Of a stretch of 64,000 nucleotides of DNA, positions 1-8,284 are shown one piece after another. Numbering within the stretch: the stretch's first letter is position 1; each line of letters starts with the position of its first letter. The notes under the pieces are model-generated. The model saw only the letters and a list, made by a program, of their open reading frames with translations. It was not told the origin of the DNA and made no database searches. This DNA comes from Natrinema hispanicum (GTDB lineage: Archaea; Halobacteriota; Halobacteria; Halobacteriales; Natrialbaceae): assembly GCF_004217335.1 (NCBI RefSeq), contig NZ_SHMP01000008.1:124001-188000 (forward strand), read 5' to 3'. The position numbers and the translations under genes are program-made.

Positions 1-56
1 AACGTGCGGAGTTCGTCGAGGGACTTGTGCGACCAGCGGATTCGTTCGCTACTCAT
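1..56 (-). CDS. Partial gene, N-terminus only, unknown product
   Basis: An ATG at 56..54 on the minus strand opens a frame that runs off the left edge (18 codons, beginning MSSERIRWSHKSLDEL). The acidic and polar composition suits a haloarchaeal gene start, and no stop appears before the edge. The product cannot be recognised from so few residues. Confidence 0.35.
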   Translation of the reverse strand, partial: MSSERIRWSHKSLDELRT

Positions 57-682
57 CGGCTCACCCACTCGAGAAAGCCGTTTGCTCGGGGGTGTGGTGA
101 TTCTAAGACTGCCATTTCTGTACGTCTCTGTTTTTATGATAGTCACTAAAAGTTACCGTGTATGTGGTTGTCGACTACGGACAACTAAAATACACCTCAG
201 AGTCGAGAAGGTCTGCTGAATTTGTGTAAATCACATATCGCTACATGAAATCCCGCCAAATCTGAACGGTCGGCTTTCGTGCCGAATGCGTCGAAAATAG
301 CCATCTCGAGAACGAATGGAACGACTCGCGTTGCCGTTCGAACGCGATGTGGAGAAAATCGGACCGGGCGGCCACGGACACGCCCGCTTCAACGCCGAGA
401 TTGACGCATGGCCACCACTCGCGAGAGACATCCCAACATCGAAGAGGTGGGTTCGCCGTCACTGACACGTAGGCGCGCCGAACCCGGAATAGAGTATGGG
501 CACTGGCCATTGTCTAGTTACGCGATCGTGGCGTAGAGCGGAGTTACTCCTCGTCGGCGTTAGATTGAAATAGAGATAGTCACTTTTTGTGAAAAAGAAG
601 CTGAACCAGTTGAACGTTCGCCGCTCACAGACAGCGTCTCGTTGTGTCTGGCTATAAACAAGGCGGTGGAGCATGATGGATC
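57..682. other. Gene-poor spacer
   Basis: No convincing gene. A 49-codon open frame on the plus strand (ATG 316, stop 465, beginning MERLALPFERDVEKIGPGG) has reasonable codon use but matches nothing I recognise and may be a gene scrap. The region 540-660 is AT-richer and borders a decayed transposase, so the spacer is probably built from old insertion-sequence debris. Confidence 0.3.
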
Positions 683-1108
683 TCATAGCGTGATGGTGGG
701 ACTAGCGACACCGTTTTCGCGGTGGTGATTAGCGAGTGTAACAGCCAGACGAAGGCAGAGAGCGATGAAAACGTGTGCTTTGACCCTCACTCGGCCTGCG
801 AGTCCGAGGCCGAGATTCTTGCAGACACCGATCGCTGTTTCTACCTGTGAGCGGTTCGAGTACGTCTTGTCGAGTTGCGTCTGCCGAAGACGAACCGTGT
901 CGCTGTGCTCGTTGATTCGCTCCGCGATGCGGTAGTCTATATCGATCGGATTAGCCGTATTCCGTAGATTGGAGGGCGCAATCGGCACGACCGCCTGCGC
1001 CAGCAGGTGGCCGTGCCACTCCAGCATGTCGAACGCCGAATCAAATTGAGACCGGAGGTGGTTCGATACTCTCGACAGTTCAGTTGTATGGTATTGTTTG
1101 ATGTCGGA
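683..1108 (-). pseudogene. Decayed DDE transposase, C-terminal fragment
   Basis: An open minus-strand frame from just after a TAA at 1109-1111 down to a stop at 683 encodes the C-terminal part of a haloarchaeal DDE transposase. Seen directly: a block reading FDSAFDMLEWHGHLLAQAVV, then APSNLRNT, then NRSQVETAIGVCKNLGLG, and an ending with the hydrophobic run HVFIALCLRLAVTLANHHR. This order is familiar from haloarchaeal IS transposases, where the Asn-Arg-x-x-x-Glu segment carries the catalytic Glu. The N-terminal half with the first two catalytic Asp residues is missing and no terminal repeats were found, so this is a remnant. The exact IS family is inferred. Confidence 0.55.
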
Positions 1109-1262
1109 TTAGAGATCCACTACTGTGTTTGAATCCATTGGCGTCTTTTTGCCGCTCTGTCTTCGTATCTCCGGCTAGATGTGACGGCATCACATGCTAC
1201 CGTCCCACCAATAGTATTGTAGATCAAAGCCAATATTAGACACGAGAACTGAGTCAGGATTG

Positions 1263-3092
1263 ATGACCTACGAGTTCGAGCTCCCGGAGCTTGGAAACGG
1301 CGCGGATGAGGGGACGTTCGTCGCCTGTCACGTCGAACCGGGTGACGTCGTTACCGAAGGCGATCTCGTCGCCGAAGTCGAAACCGACAAGTCCGTCATC
1401 GAGGTGTCGGCACCGGTCGATGGCACTGTTACCGAAGTCGTCGCTGACCTCGGCGATACCGTCTCCGTCGGCGAAGTCGCCCTGCACTTCGATACCGACG
1501 GGAAAGCCGCAGGCGACACCTCCGCTGACGCGGACGGCGATGACCCCACTCCGGCTGTAACGCGACTCGAGACGCCGGACGAAGAAAACGACGCGAACGA
1601 GTCGGATTCTGAGGGCGTGACCCCGGCAGTCACCCGCATCGATGATGGTACCGGGTCAACGGAACCGTCAGAAACGTCCGCGAACACCATCGACGGCGTT
1701 CCCGCGTCGACCGAGGTACTCGTCATCGGGGCCGGGCCCGGTGGATACGTCGCGGCCATCCGCGCCGCCCAACTCGGGCTCGAGGTTACGCTCGTCGAGA
1801 AGGATGCCTACGGGGGCACGTGCCTCAACGACGGCTGTATCCCGTCGAAGGCGCTCATCCACGGGGCAGACGTGGCCCACGAAGCGACGAGCGCGGAGCA
1901 TCTGGGAATCTCCGCCGAGATCAGCGTCGACGTCGACCGGCTGACCGACTGGAAAGACGGCGTGGTCGATCAGCTGACCGGCGGCGTCGAGAGCCTGTGT
2001 CGTGCAGCCGGCGTCACGCTCGTGGACGGCCACGCGGCGTTCGTCGACGACCACCGCGCCCGCATCTCGACCGACAACGGGGAGGCCACCCTGTCGTTCG
2101 AGTACGCGATCGTCGCCACCGGCAGCCGGCCCATCGAGATTCCAAGATTCGAGCCCGACGGTGAGCGGATCCTCGACTCGAGCGATGCACTCGAACTCTC
2201 GGATGCCCCCGATCAGCTGCTCGTCGTCGGCGCAGGCTATATCGGTATGGAGCTGTCGACGGTCTTCGCGAAGGTAGGCACGGACGTCACCGTCGTCGAA
2301 ATGTTCGACGATGTCTTGCCAATGTACGACGACGATGTCTCGCGCGTCGTTCGCGAACGGGCCGTCGAGTACGGCGTCGAGTTCCGATTCGGCGAGCGCG
2401 CTGCCGACTGGGAGTCGACCGATGACGGCGTCCTCGTCACGACGGAAGCCGAAGACGGCACGACGGCCGAACTCACCGCCGACGCCGTGTTAGTCGTCGC
2501 CGGCCGCGAACCGGCTGCCGACACGGCGAACCTCGAGGCGATCGGGATCGAACTCGACGAGAACGGGTTCGTTCCGACGGACGCGCAGGGTCGAACGAGC
2601 CGTGACCACGTCTTCGCCGTCGGTGACGTTGCCGGAGAGCCGATGCTCGCACACAAGGCCAGTTACGAGGGCGAGATCGCCGCGGCCGCAATCGCCGGTC
2701 AGCCGGCCGCCCTCGACCACGAGGCGATGCCCGCTGCGGTGTTTACCGATCCAGAAGTCGCGACAGTCGGATTGACCCGCGAGGACGCCGCTGAGAGAGG
2801 CTATGACCCGGTCGTCGGTCAGATGCCACTGCAGGCAAACGGCCGTGCGCTGACCGTCGAGGCGACCGATGGATTCGTTCGCGTGGTCGCCGACGCGGCG
2901 ACAGAACGCGTCCTCGGCGCGCAGATCGTCGCCCCGAACGCCTCCGAACTGATCGGTGAGGTCGCTCTCGCACTCGAGGTCGGTGCCGACCTTTCGACGC
3001 TCGCCGGGACGGTCCATACGCACCCAACGCTGTCGGAGGCTATCATGGAAGCCGCCGCCGACGCTCGTGACGAAGCGGTCCACACCCACTGA
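1263..3092 (+). CDS. lpdA: Dihydrolipoamide dehydrogenase with fused N-terminal lipoyl domain
   Basis: FAD-dependent dihydrolipoamide dehydrogenase (609 aa) that reoxidises dihydrolipoyl groups with NAD+. Residues 1-75 form a lipoyl domain with the acceptor lysine at about 43 in ETDKS. An acidic Thr/Pro/Asp linker (about 76-150) contains TPAVTR twice. The reductase follows: FAD-binding GAGPGGYVAAIRAAQLG, redox disulfide GGTCLNDGCIPSK, NAD-binding GAGYIGMEL, and the C-terminal HTHPTLSEA active-site segment. Typical enzymes are about 470 aa; the excess is the lipoyl domain and linker. A TTG codon directly precedes the ATG; the ATG is chosen. No 2-oxoacid dehydrogenase E1 or E2 gene lies nearby; the neighbours are an OsmC-type protein and lipoate ligase genes, so the fused domain may shuttle electrons to something other than a classical complex. 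Confidence 0.95.
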   Translation: MTYEFELPELGNGADEGTFVACHVEPGDVVTEGDLVAEVETDKSVIEVSAPVDGTVTEVVADLGDTVSVGEVALHFDTDGKAAGDTSADADGDDPTPAVTRLETPDEENDANESDSEGVTPAVTRIDDGTGSTEPSETSANTIDGVPASTEVLVIGAGPGGYVAAIRAAQLGLEVTLVEKDAYGGTCLNDGCIPSKALIHGADVAHEATSAEHLGISAEISVDVDRLTDWKDGVVDQLTGGVESLCRAAGVTLVDGHAAFVDDHRARISTDNGEATLSFEYAIVATGSRPIEIPRFEPDGERILDSSDALELSDAPDQLLVVGAGYIGMELSTVFAKVGTDVTVVEMFDDVLPMYDDDVSRVVRERAVEYGVEFRFGERAADWESTDDGVLVTTEAEDGTTAELTADAVLVVAGREPAADTANLEAIGIELDENGFVPTDAQGRTSRDHVFAVGDVAGEPMLAHKASYEGEIAAAAIAGQPAALDHEAMPAAVFTDPEVATVGLTREDAAERGYDPVVGQMPLQANGRALTVEATDGFVRVVADAATERVLGAQIVAPNASELIGEVALALEVGADLSTLAGTVHTHPTLSEAIMEAAADARDEAVHTH

Positions 3093-3150
3093 CGATCTGC
3101 CATCATCGCGGAAGGCAGCACCGGGCTGCAGTCGGGCTATCTCCCGACCG

Positions 3151-3209
3151 TATTTATATCCGTCCGATCCACAAGGTACTTTTCTGTATGGTGGATACCA
3201 CACAATACA
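3151..3209 (+). promoter_or_regulatory. TATA box and dyad upstream of the OsmC gene
   Basis: An archaeal TATA-like run (TATTTATAT, 3151-3159) lies about 55 bases before the OsmC start. Between them is an imperfect dyad (3185-3209) with outer arms TGTAT/ATACA and inner GTGG/CCAC, well placed for a repressor or redox sensor. The dyad is visible; its function is inference. Confidence 0.4.
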
Positions 3210-3212
3210 GAC

Positions 3213-3605
3213 ATGGACGATATCTCCTTGACGACGACCAGTGAAGACGGATTCGACACCCAGAGCGTCATCGGCGATTTCGCACTTGCCATCGATCCGA
3301 TGGAAGAGACGGGCCCGAATCCCGTCGCGGTACTCGTCGCCGACTACGCGTCGTGTTTCCTCCCCGCCGTCCGAGTCGGTGCGCAAAAAGCCGGCTACGA
3401 CGATCTCGGTCAGATGGAGATCGACGCATCGGCCACGCTCAACGACGAGGACCATCTCGATGCCATCGAGTTCACCCTGAAAGTCGAAGCTGACGTCGAG
3501 GATCCCGACGAACTGGCGGCCCTCGGCGAAGAAGAATGCCACGTACACGCGGCGCTTCGCGAGGGCCTGCACGCCGACATCACCGTCGAAGACGACGCGT
3601 TCTAG
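3213..3605 (+). CDS. OsmC/Ohr-family protein
   Basis: Small OsmC-type protein (130 aa). The family reduces organic hydroperoxides with two cysteines, the resolving electrons coming in studied members from dihydrolipoyl proteins. Visible: the NPVAVLVADYASCFL helix with the peroxidatic Cys at 48 and a second Cys at 109 (EEECHVHAAL), the usual spacing. The N-terminal strand region is shortened relative to the 140-aa average. It starts 120 bp after the lipoyl-domain/dihydrolipoamide dehydrogenase gene and is followed by lipoate ligase genes, which fits a lipoyl-driven peroxidase. Some OsmC-like proteins have unknown substrates, so peroxidase activity is inferred. Confidence 0.82.
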   Translation: MDDISLTTTSEDGFDTQSVIGDFALAIDPMEETGPNPVAVLVADYASCFLPAVRVGAQKAGYDDLGQMEIDASATLNDEDHLDAIEFTLKVEADVEDPDELAALGEEECHVHAALREGLHADITVEDDAF

Positions 3606-3648
3606 TCTCTCGGCTCGGTTACACTCTTCCCAGCCGTTTTTCGTACGA

Positions 3649-3918
3649 ATGCACGACAGCGCGACACTGAAAGTCCCGACTGGAAAGCTCCTCGAGGTCG
3701 AGGTCACCTACGATGAACGAGTGACGGACGTCCGCGTGACCGGTGATTTCTTTCTCGAGCCACCGGAGAGTCACGCGGCGCTCGAGGCCGCACTCGAGGG
3801 CCACCCGACAGACGTTTCTCGAGCGACGCTCATCGAGGCGATCCAAGGGGTCGACGCGACGCTTATTGGGTTCGACGCGGGGCATCTGGCAGCTGCAACG
3901 CTGGAGGCGATCGAATGA
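3649..3918 (+). CDS. lplB: Lipoate ligase accessory subunit LplB
   Basis: 89-aa protein matching the small C-terminal domain of lipoate-protein ligase that archaea encode separately. In the Thermoplasma bipartite ligase this subunit is needed for activation of lipoate to lipoyl-AMP. Seen: an N-terminal strand pair (KVPTGKLLEVEVTYDERVTDVRVTGDFF, read in pieces), the GDFFLEPPE turn, and two helices ending in ALIGFDA-like text. The stop overlaps the ATG of the next gene by 4 bases (ATGA), so the two subunits are translationally coupled. Confidence 0.8.
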   Translation: MHDSATLKVPTGKLLEVEVTYDERVTDVRVTGDFFLEPPESHAALEAALEGHPTDVSRATLIEAIQGVDATLIGFDAGHLAAATLEAIE

Positions 3919-4661
3919 CCTACCGGATTATCGACGACGGAGCGTATAGCGAGCCGGTTCAACAGGCCCTCGAGGGCGTTCTGGCGGAGCGGCTCGACGA
4001 GGGTGAGCTCGAGCCGACGCTGCGGTTCTGGTATCGTGAGTCGCCTGCGGTCGCGCTCGGACGGTTTCAGGCGTACGAAGACGAAGTCGCGGTCGACTAC
4101 GTCGACCAACGCGATCTCGATGTCGTCCGGCGACTCACCGGCGGCGGGGCGATGTACGTCGAACCAGGGGCTGTCATCACCTATTCGTTGTACCTGCCAC
4201 GCGAGGCAGTCCCGGACGACATCGAGACCAGCTACGCTGCACTCGACCAGTGGGCGATCGACGCCCTCCGGAGCAGTGGGCTCGAGGTCTCTCACGAGCC
4301 GTTGAACGACATCGCTCATCCCGACGGCAAGATCGGTGGCTCGGCACAGCTTCGCAAAGACGACGCCGTCTTGCATCACACAACGATGAGCTACGCACTC
4401 GATACGAGCGAGATGCTTCGAGTGCTCCGCATCGGCGAGGAGAAAGTCTCTGACAAGGCAATCGAGTCCGCAGAGAAGCGCGTCGCTGTCATGCGTGACT
4501 ACGTCGACGCGACCCGGGCGGAGATCATTACTGCGCTGAAAGACACGTTCGCCGAGCGCTTCGATGCCGAGCCCGGTTCGCTCCCGAACGCGGTTGTCAG
4601 TGAAGCGCGGGCACGCGCCAGCGAGACGTTCGCCACCGAGGAGTGGAATCGGAAGCTCTAG
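3915..4661 (+). CDS. lplA: Lipoate-protein ligase A, catalytic subunit
   Basis: 248-aa biotin/lipoate ligase-fold enzyme that attaches lipoate to the conserved lysine of lipoyl domains through lipoyl-AMP. Key motifs are visible: RRLTGGGAMYVEPG (the substrate-binding glycine loop) and DGKIGGSAQ (adenylate-contacting lysine). The length is that of the N-terminal catalytic domain only; the missing C-terminal domain is the overlapping lplB. The likely local substrate is the lipoyl domain fused to the dihydrolipoamide dehydrogenase two genes upstream. This is the last gene of the cluster; a short palindromic repeat begins 18 bases after its stop. Confidence 0.92.
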   Translation: MTYRIIDDGAYSEPVQQALEGVLAERLDEGELEPTLRFWYRESPAVALGRFQAYEDEVAVDYVDQRDLDVVRRLTGGGAMYVEPGAVITYSLYLPREAVPDDIETSYAALDQWAIDALRSSGLEVSHEPLNDIAHPDGKIGGSAQLRKDDAVLHHTTMSYALDTSEMLRVLRIGEEKVSDKAIESAEKRVAVMRDYVDATRAEIITALKDTFAERFDAEPGSLPNAVVSEARARASETFATEEWNRKL

Positions 4662-4678
4662 ACACAGATATCATTGGC

Positions 4679-4764
4679 TCATACGGTTTTCTGTACCGAT
4701 TTACCGGTAGGACCGCAGTGCGGGTTGCGGGTGCACCGGAACTGATTGACAGCAGACCGTATCA
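4679..4764 (+). repeat. Short palindromic repeat, copy 1 (86 bp)
   Basis: Imperfect palindrome bounded by TCATACGG at the left and CCGTATCA at the right, with inner arms TTTTCTGT/GACAGCAGA and ACCGGT/ACCGGAAC. It shares the stretch GCGGGTGCACCGGAAC with copy 2 (37945-38030) and GACAGCAGACCGTATCA with the half copy at 54883-54924. The size, terminal inverted repeats and lack of coding suggest a MITE or a bidirectional terminator-like element. Its final TCA forms the stop codon of the scrap frame on the opposite strand. Confidence 0.7.
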
Positions 4765-4929
4765 GGCAACGGCTCGGGATGAATGCCCAGACGGTTGGAC
4801 ACTGCCGGCAGAAGCTCGAGCCAGACGGGCTTCCCCGCGTGATTCCAACGCTTGTTTGGCTACACGTAGTATCTTCTCACCGAAGTCACGGAGTGCGACG
4901 GCCGTAATCGACTTCTTGATTGCATTCTC
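4762..4929 (-). pseudogene. Probable transposase N-terminal scrap
   Basis: A 55-residue open stretch without a start codon, closed by a TGA on the upstream side. The text IKKSITAVALRDFGEKILRV followed by AKQALESRGEA looks like the N-terminal helix region of haloarchaeal IS5-type transposases. It lies between the palindromic repeat and the TnpB element and is probably what remains of an element interrupted there. Identification is tentative. Confidence 0.3.
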
Positions 4930-4974
4930 TCAAACGGTTACGGAACGATCCCAGTGCAGTCTGTCGTCTTCAGT

Positions 4975-5130
4975 GAACCGCCACGGGCGCGGTGGCCCGT
5001 GGCTTCCCGTGGATTAGTCGGACACACCCGCGACACCATCGGCGTGGTGACCTCTGGCGGTGTCGTGGGTCACGGTCGGCTGGGTCACACAGCCCGATGC
5101 CTGCCGTCGCAGCTTCCGCACGTTGGGAAG
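4975..5130 (-). ncRNA. Predicted omega RNA at the tnpB 3' end
   Basis: TnpB proteins use a guide RNA transcribed from the 3' part of tnpB through the right-end hairpin, and overlapping 3' transcripts of IS1341-type genes are known in haloarchaea. Here the last ~120 bases of the gene plus the hairpin at 4980-5003 would form the scaffold, and the bases just outside the element (below about 4975) the guide. Position and limits are inferred; there is no direct transcript evidence in the sequence. Confidence 0.4.
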
Positions 5131-6381
5131 CGTCTTGAGAGCAGGCACATTCCGATCCAGTGTCGCCAATCCCTTCTTGGCGATGTTGATAGCCGCGTTC
5201 CGGTCAGCGTGGTCTTGCCGCCCACAATCCACGCACTTGAATCGCTTCTTGTTCCGGTTTGCACGAGTTGTCTGCTCACACTCGGTGAGTGAACACGCCT
5301 GACTCGTGTATTCCGGGTTGATTTTGTCGGACGGAACCCCTTGGAACGCGGCTTTGTACGTGATGAACTCTCGAAGTTTGCGGAACGGAAGTGAGTGAAG
5401 GCGACGGTTCATCCGGGTGCCATAGTCAATCGAGTTCCGCATCTCTTTGAGGTCTTCAAAGACGATGACGGGCTTCTCGAACTGAGACACCCACTCCACG
5501 ACTTGTCGAGAGACGTTGTGGAGTTGGTCGTGGACGAACCGTTCCTCTTGTTGCTCGAACGCCCGGTCGAACGACGACTTCCCGTTGTTTTGCATCCGCT
5601 TTCGCATCGTGAAATATCGATGGCGTTCCTCCTTGATTTCAGGGAAGTCGATGACCACCGAATCAACGATGTCGTCCTCGTGGAGGGCAGCGAGCGCAAC
5701 GCAGTCCTCGTTAATATCCATACCCACCACCATTCGTGAATCCTCTTTGTCTCGTACATCGGCCTCCGTGTGGGTAATGTTGATATGGAGTTCGTACTTC
5801 TCGTTCCGCCTCATCGCTTCTGCCGTTCCGACACGCCACGCATCGGATTGGATGGCGTGGCGGAGTTGTTCGAGGGCGTCGGGTGAACCGCAAAGAGTGC
5901 CTTTCACCGGGTTGTACGGCTTCGCGCTGAGACGGTAACGGATACAGTCGTCTTCGAGGAACAGGTTGTACCCTTCCTCGTAGTTTGACCGGAGCGGGTA
6001 CGCGCTATCTGTGGTGTGGCTGGGTTGGTTGTAGTCGTCGTACTCGTAATAGTTTTCCATCGCTTCGAGCGACTTCTGTACGACGAGTTGGGCGGTGTTG
6101 TTCACGAGGTCGGCGTCAGACTCCAAGTCTTTCCGAATCTCATCCCAGTCATCACCGTTCTTTGCTCGGCGGATGGTTTCGTTGTACACGCAGCGGGCTT
6201 CGAGGAAGGCGTCGTCCAGAAGTTGCTGACCGGACTCGTCTGGTTGGAGTTGAAAGACGAGTGTTTTGGTCAGCGACTTCTGCATATTCTAATCGTGGTA
6301 CTGCGGTCTTGTAAAGGTATGGAAGGAGGATGATAGGTTGGCCGAGTGTCGGGCTTCACCCCCGCGCCCGGTGGCGCGGGG
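4980..6381 (-). mobile_element. IS200/IS605-type element carrying tnpB only (IS1341-like)
   Basis: The tnpB gene is bracketed by two perfect hairpins typical of IS200/IS605 ends. At 4980-5003 is a 9-bp stem (GCCACGGGC/GCCCGTGGC, 6-base loop), 11 bases beyond the tnpB stop. At 6360-6381 is a 9-bp stem (CCCCGCGCC/GGCGCGGGG, 4-base loop), about 75 bases before the tnpB start. No tnpA is present, so transposition would need a partner in trans. These elements make no target duplication; the outer limits given are the hairpins and the true ends may lie some tens of bases further out. Confidence 0.75.
5014..6285 (-). CDS. tnpB: RNA-guided endonuclease TnpB
   Basis: 423-aa TnpB of the IS200/IS605 group, with a RuvC-like nuclease split over the C-terminal half. 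Visible: Asp190 in VVGMDINED, Glu277 in VIVFEDLKEM, a four-cysteine zinc ribbon (C331, C336, C351, C354) and the last acidic residue Asp361 in HADRNAAINIA. All catalytic and zinc residues are intact and the length is normal, so the protein is probably functional. The family cuts DNA guided by an RNA from the element's right end and favours element retention. The first pair of zinc cysteines is spaced C-x4-C rather than the common C-x2-C. No tnpA accompanies it. Confidence 0.93.
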   Translation of the reverse strand: MQKSLTKTLVFQLQPDESGQQLLDDAFLEARCVYNETIRRAKNGDDWDEIRKDLESDADLVNNTAQLVVQKSLEAMENYYEYDDYNQPSHTTDSAYPLRSNYEEGYNLFLEDDCIRYRLSAKPYNPVKGTLCGSPDALEQLRHAIQSDAWRVGTAEAMRRNEKYELHINITHTEADVRDKEDSRMVVGMDINEDCVALAALHEDDIVDSVVIDFPEIKEERHRYFTMRKRMQNNGKSSFDRAFEQQEERFVHDQLHNVSRQVVEWVSQFEKPVIVFEDLKEMRNSIDYGTRMNRRLHSLPFRKLREFITYKAAFQGVPSDKINPEYTSQACSLTECEQTTRANRNKKRFKCVDCGRQDHADRNAAINIAKKGLATLDRNVPALKTLPNVRKLRRQASGCVTQPTVTHDTARGHHADGVAGVSD

Positions 6382-6564
6382 TACTCGCCCTCGTTTCTTT
6401 GGTATAGAGCAACTCTTCCCAGTTGATAGTTCGTTGTCTCTGCCAGACGATCAGGCGTCGAGAACCGACGCAACGGATTCGTCGGTTGCATCCCGAGAAA
6501 GCTATCGGAATCACTTGGTCGTGGAGTGAACGAGCGCTCACTCGAGGGTTCGAATCGAAGCGGC

Positions 6565-6573
6565 TTAGTTTTA
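6565..6573 (+). promoter_or_regulatory. Likely TATA box of thiE
   Basis: TTAGTTTTA sits 20-28 bases before the thiE ATG, which would place transcription initiation close to the start codon and give a nearly leaderless mRNA. No room exists for a TPP riboswitch. Confidence 0.4.
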
Positions 6574-6592
6574 CCACTGAGTAATAACTCTT

Positions 6593-7246
6593 ATGAATCC
6601 AAAGAATTGGCGGACGTATCTGGTGACACAGGAATCGCTTTCCGACGGGAAGCGTACCGTCGAGGTGGTCGAAGCCGCGATCGACGGCGGCGTCGACGTC
6701 GTTCAGCTCCGAGAGAAAGACACCGACGCTCGCTGGCGCTACGAACTCGGTCGCAAGTTGCGTGAACGCACTGCCGAGGCGGGCGTTGCCCTGCTCGTCA
6801 ACGACAGGGTCGATATCGCACAGGCGATCGACGCCGACGGTGTCCACCTTGGTCAGTCCGACCTTCCCGTCGCAGTCGCCCGCGAACTGCTCGGTTCCGA
6901 GGCTGTCATTGGCTGCTCGACATCGACGGTCGAGGAAGCGATCGAGGCCGAAGCGGCCGGCGCGGACTATCTCGGTGTAGGCGCTATCTACGGTACTGAC
7001 TCGAAGAAAGATGTGCCCAAGGAGAAGAACGGAACCGGCCTCGAGCACGTCTCCGAGATCGCTGCGGCCGTCTCGATTCCCGTCATCGGGATCGGCGGCG
7101 TCACCGCTTCGAATGCGCCACCGGTTCTCGAAGCGGGTGCGACCGGCGTCGCCATGATCAGCGAGATCACTGCAGCCGACGATCCGGCGACTGCGACAAG
7201 GGAGGTAGCCGCCGTCGTCTCTAGGGAGGTGGGCAGCGATGACTAA
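6593..7246 (+). CDS. thiE: Thiamine-phosphate synthase
   Basis: 217-aa TIM-barrel enzyme joining HMP diphosphate and thiazole phosphate to make thiamine phosphate. Seen: QLREKD (diphosphate/Mg site), LLVNDRVDIAQAIDADGVHLGQ, IGCSTSTVEEA and the phosphate-binding IGIGGVTASNAPPVLEAGATGVAMIS. The length is standard. It overlaps the next gene, hydroxyethylthiazole kinase, by 8 bases, and the two form a thiazole-salvage operon. Confidence 0.96.
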   Translation: MNPKNWRTYLVTQESLSDGKRTVEVVEAAIDGGVDVVQLREKDTDARWRYELGRKLRERTAEAGVALLVNDRVDIAQAIDADGVHLGQSDLPVAVARELLGSEAVIGCSTSTVEEAIEAEAAGADYLGVGAIYGTDSKKDVPKEKNGTGLEHVSEIAAAVSIPVIGIGGVTASNAPPVLEAGATGVAMISEITAADDPATATREVAAVVSREVGSDD

Positions 7247-8072
7247 CGACGTTGCGGGTACCGGTGAGGTGCTGGCGGACTCGCTTGCGGCAATTCGTGA
7301 ACGCGAGCCGCTGGTCCAGCAGTTGACGAACGAGGTAACGAAAAACGATCTGGCGAACGTCACTCTCAGTTGGGGTGCGTTACCGGTGATGGCGGATGCA
7401 CCCGACGAAGCACCCGAGATGGCCGAACTCGCGGGTGCGGTACTGCTCAACACTGGCCGGATGACCGATTCGAACATCGAGGCGTTACACGCCGCGGGTC
7501 GGGCAGCCAACGACCTTGGTGTCCCGGTCGTCCTCGACCCCGTCGGTGCAGGGACGACGCCGACCCGAGACGAGGTCCATACGAGCTTACTCGAAGACGT
7601 CGAGTTTGCCGTCATCAAGGGCAACTACGGGGAAATCACGCAGCTGGCGGGGAAGACAGCCGAGGTGAAAGGCGTCGAGTCCGTCGGTGAGTACGAGGAA
7701 ATTACGGAATCGGCACAGGCACTCGCGGAGACAACCGGCGCTGCAGTTGTCGCCTCGGGTGCCGAAGACATCGTCGCCGGATCCGACCGGATCTACCGCC
7801 TACGTGCTGGTGACAAGATGCTCTCGACGGTCGTCGGGACGGGCTGTATGCTTGGGGCGACTCTCGCGGTCTTCACTGGCAGTCTCGAGGACGACGTGAC
7901 CGCTGCCTTACACGGAACCCTCGCCTACGGGCTCGCTGGCGAGCGTGCAACTGACCTCGAGTACAACGGGCCGGCCAGTTACCGGATAAATCTCATCGAC
8001 AGTATCGCCGGCCTCACCCCGGAAGTCGCGGCAGAACTCGAGACGGGAGACCCGATCGAGCGCGTCCGTTGA
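7239..8072 (+). CDS. thiM: Hydroxyethylthiazole kinase
   Basis: 277-aa ribokinase-like enzyme phosphorylating 4-methyl-5-hydroxyethylthiazole with ATP, feeding the thiE product step. Visible: the N-terminal LVQQLTNEVTKNDLANVTLSWGALPVM region that binds thiazole, PVVLDPVGAGTT, KGNYGEI and the ATP-site VVGTGCMLGA containing the catalytic Cys region. Length is typical. It is co-transcribed with thiE (8-base overlap), pointing to salvage from exogenous thiazole. It is followed by about 210 bases without a gene before the convergent PhoU-type gene. Confidence 0.96.
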   Translation: MTNDVAGTGEVLADSLAAIREREPLVQQLTNEVTKNDLANVTLSWGALPVMADAPDEAPEMAELAGAVLLNTGRMTDSNIEALHAAGRAANDLGVPVVLDPVGAGTTPTRDEVHTSLLEDVEFAVIKGNYGEITQLAGKTAEVKGVESVGEYEEITESAQALAETTGAAVVASGAEDIVAGSDRIYRLRAGDKMLSTVVGTGCMLGATLAVFTGSLEDDVTAALHGTLAYGLAGERATDLEYNGPASYRINLIDSIAGLTPEVAAELETGDPIERVR

Positions 8073-8284
8073 GCTGCCGACCGCGTCTCATACCGCTCTC
8101 GGGTGCTGAAACGACCCCACGCTGGTGGTGGCTGTTCGCCCGTCGTCGAATCGAACTGGAGACAAGAGGTATGGCGATCAGCAGCTCCGGGCACTGGACC
8201 GCAGAACTGGACCATCCGAGAATCAACCAACGCCGTTCTTATCGCTTCAACAACATATCAACCGCACACGAGGGGGCCGCTGCA

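Noticed and set aside
2490..3707. Open frame of about 405 codons antisense to the lipoyl-Lpd and OsmC genes
   Set aside because: It spans the antisense of two well-supported genes and an intergenic region with a clear promoter; no recognisable domain.
4643..5017. Plus-strand open frame of about 124 codons after lplA
   Set aside because: It runs through the palindromic repeat, the transposase scrap and the TnpB right-end hairpin; composition is not coding-like.
6382..6592. TPP riboswitch upstream of thiE
   Set aside because: The TATA box lies about 25 bases before the ATG, leaving no leader, and no THI-box-like conserved text was found.
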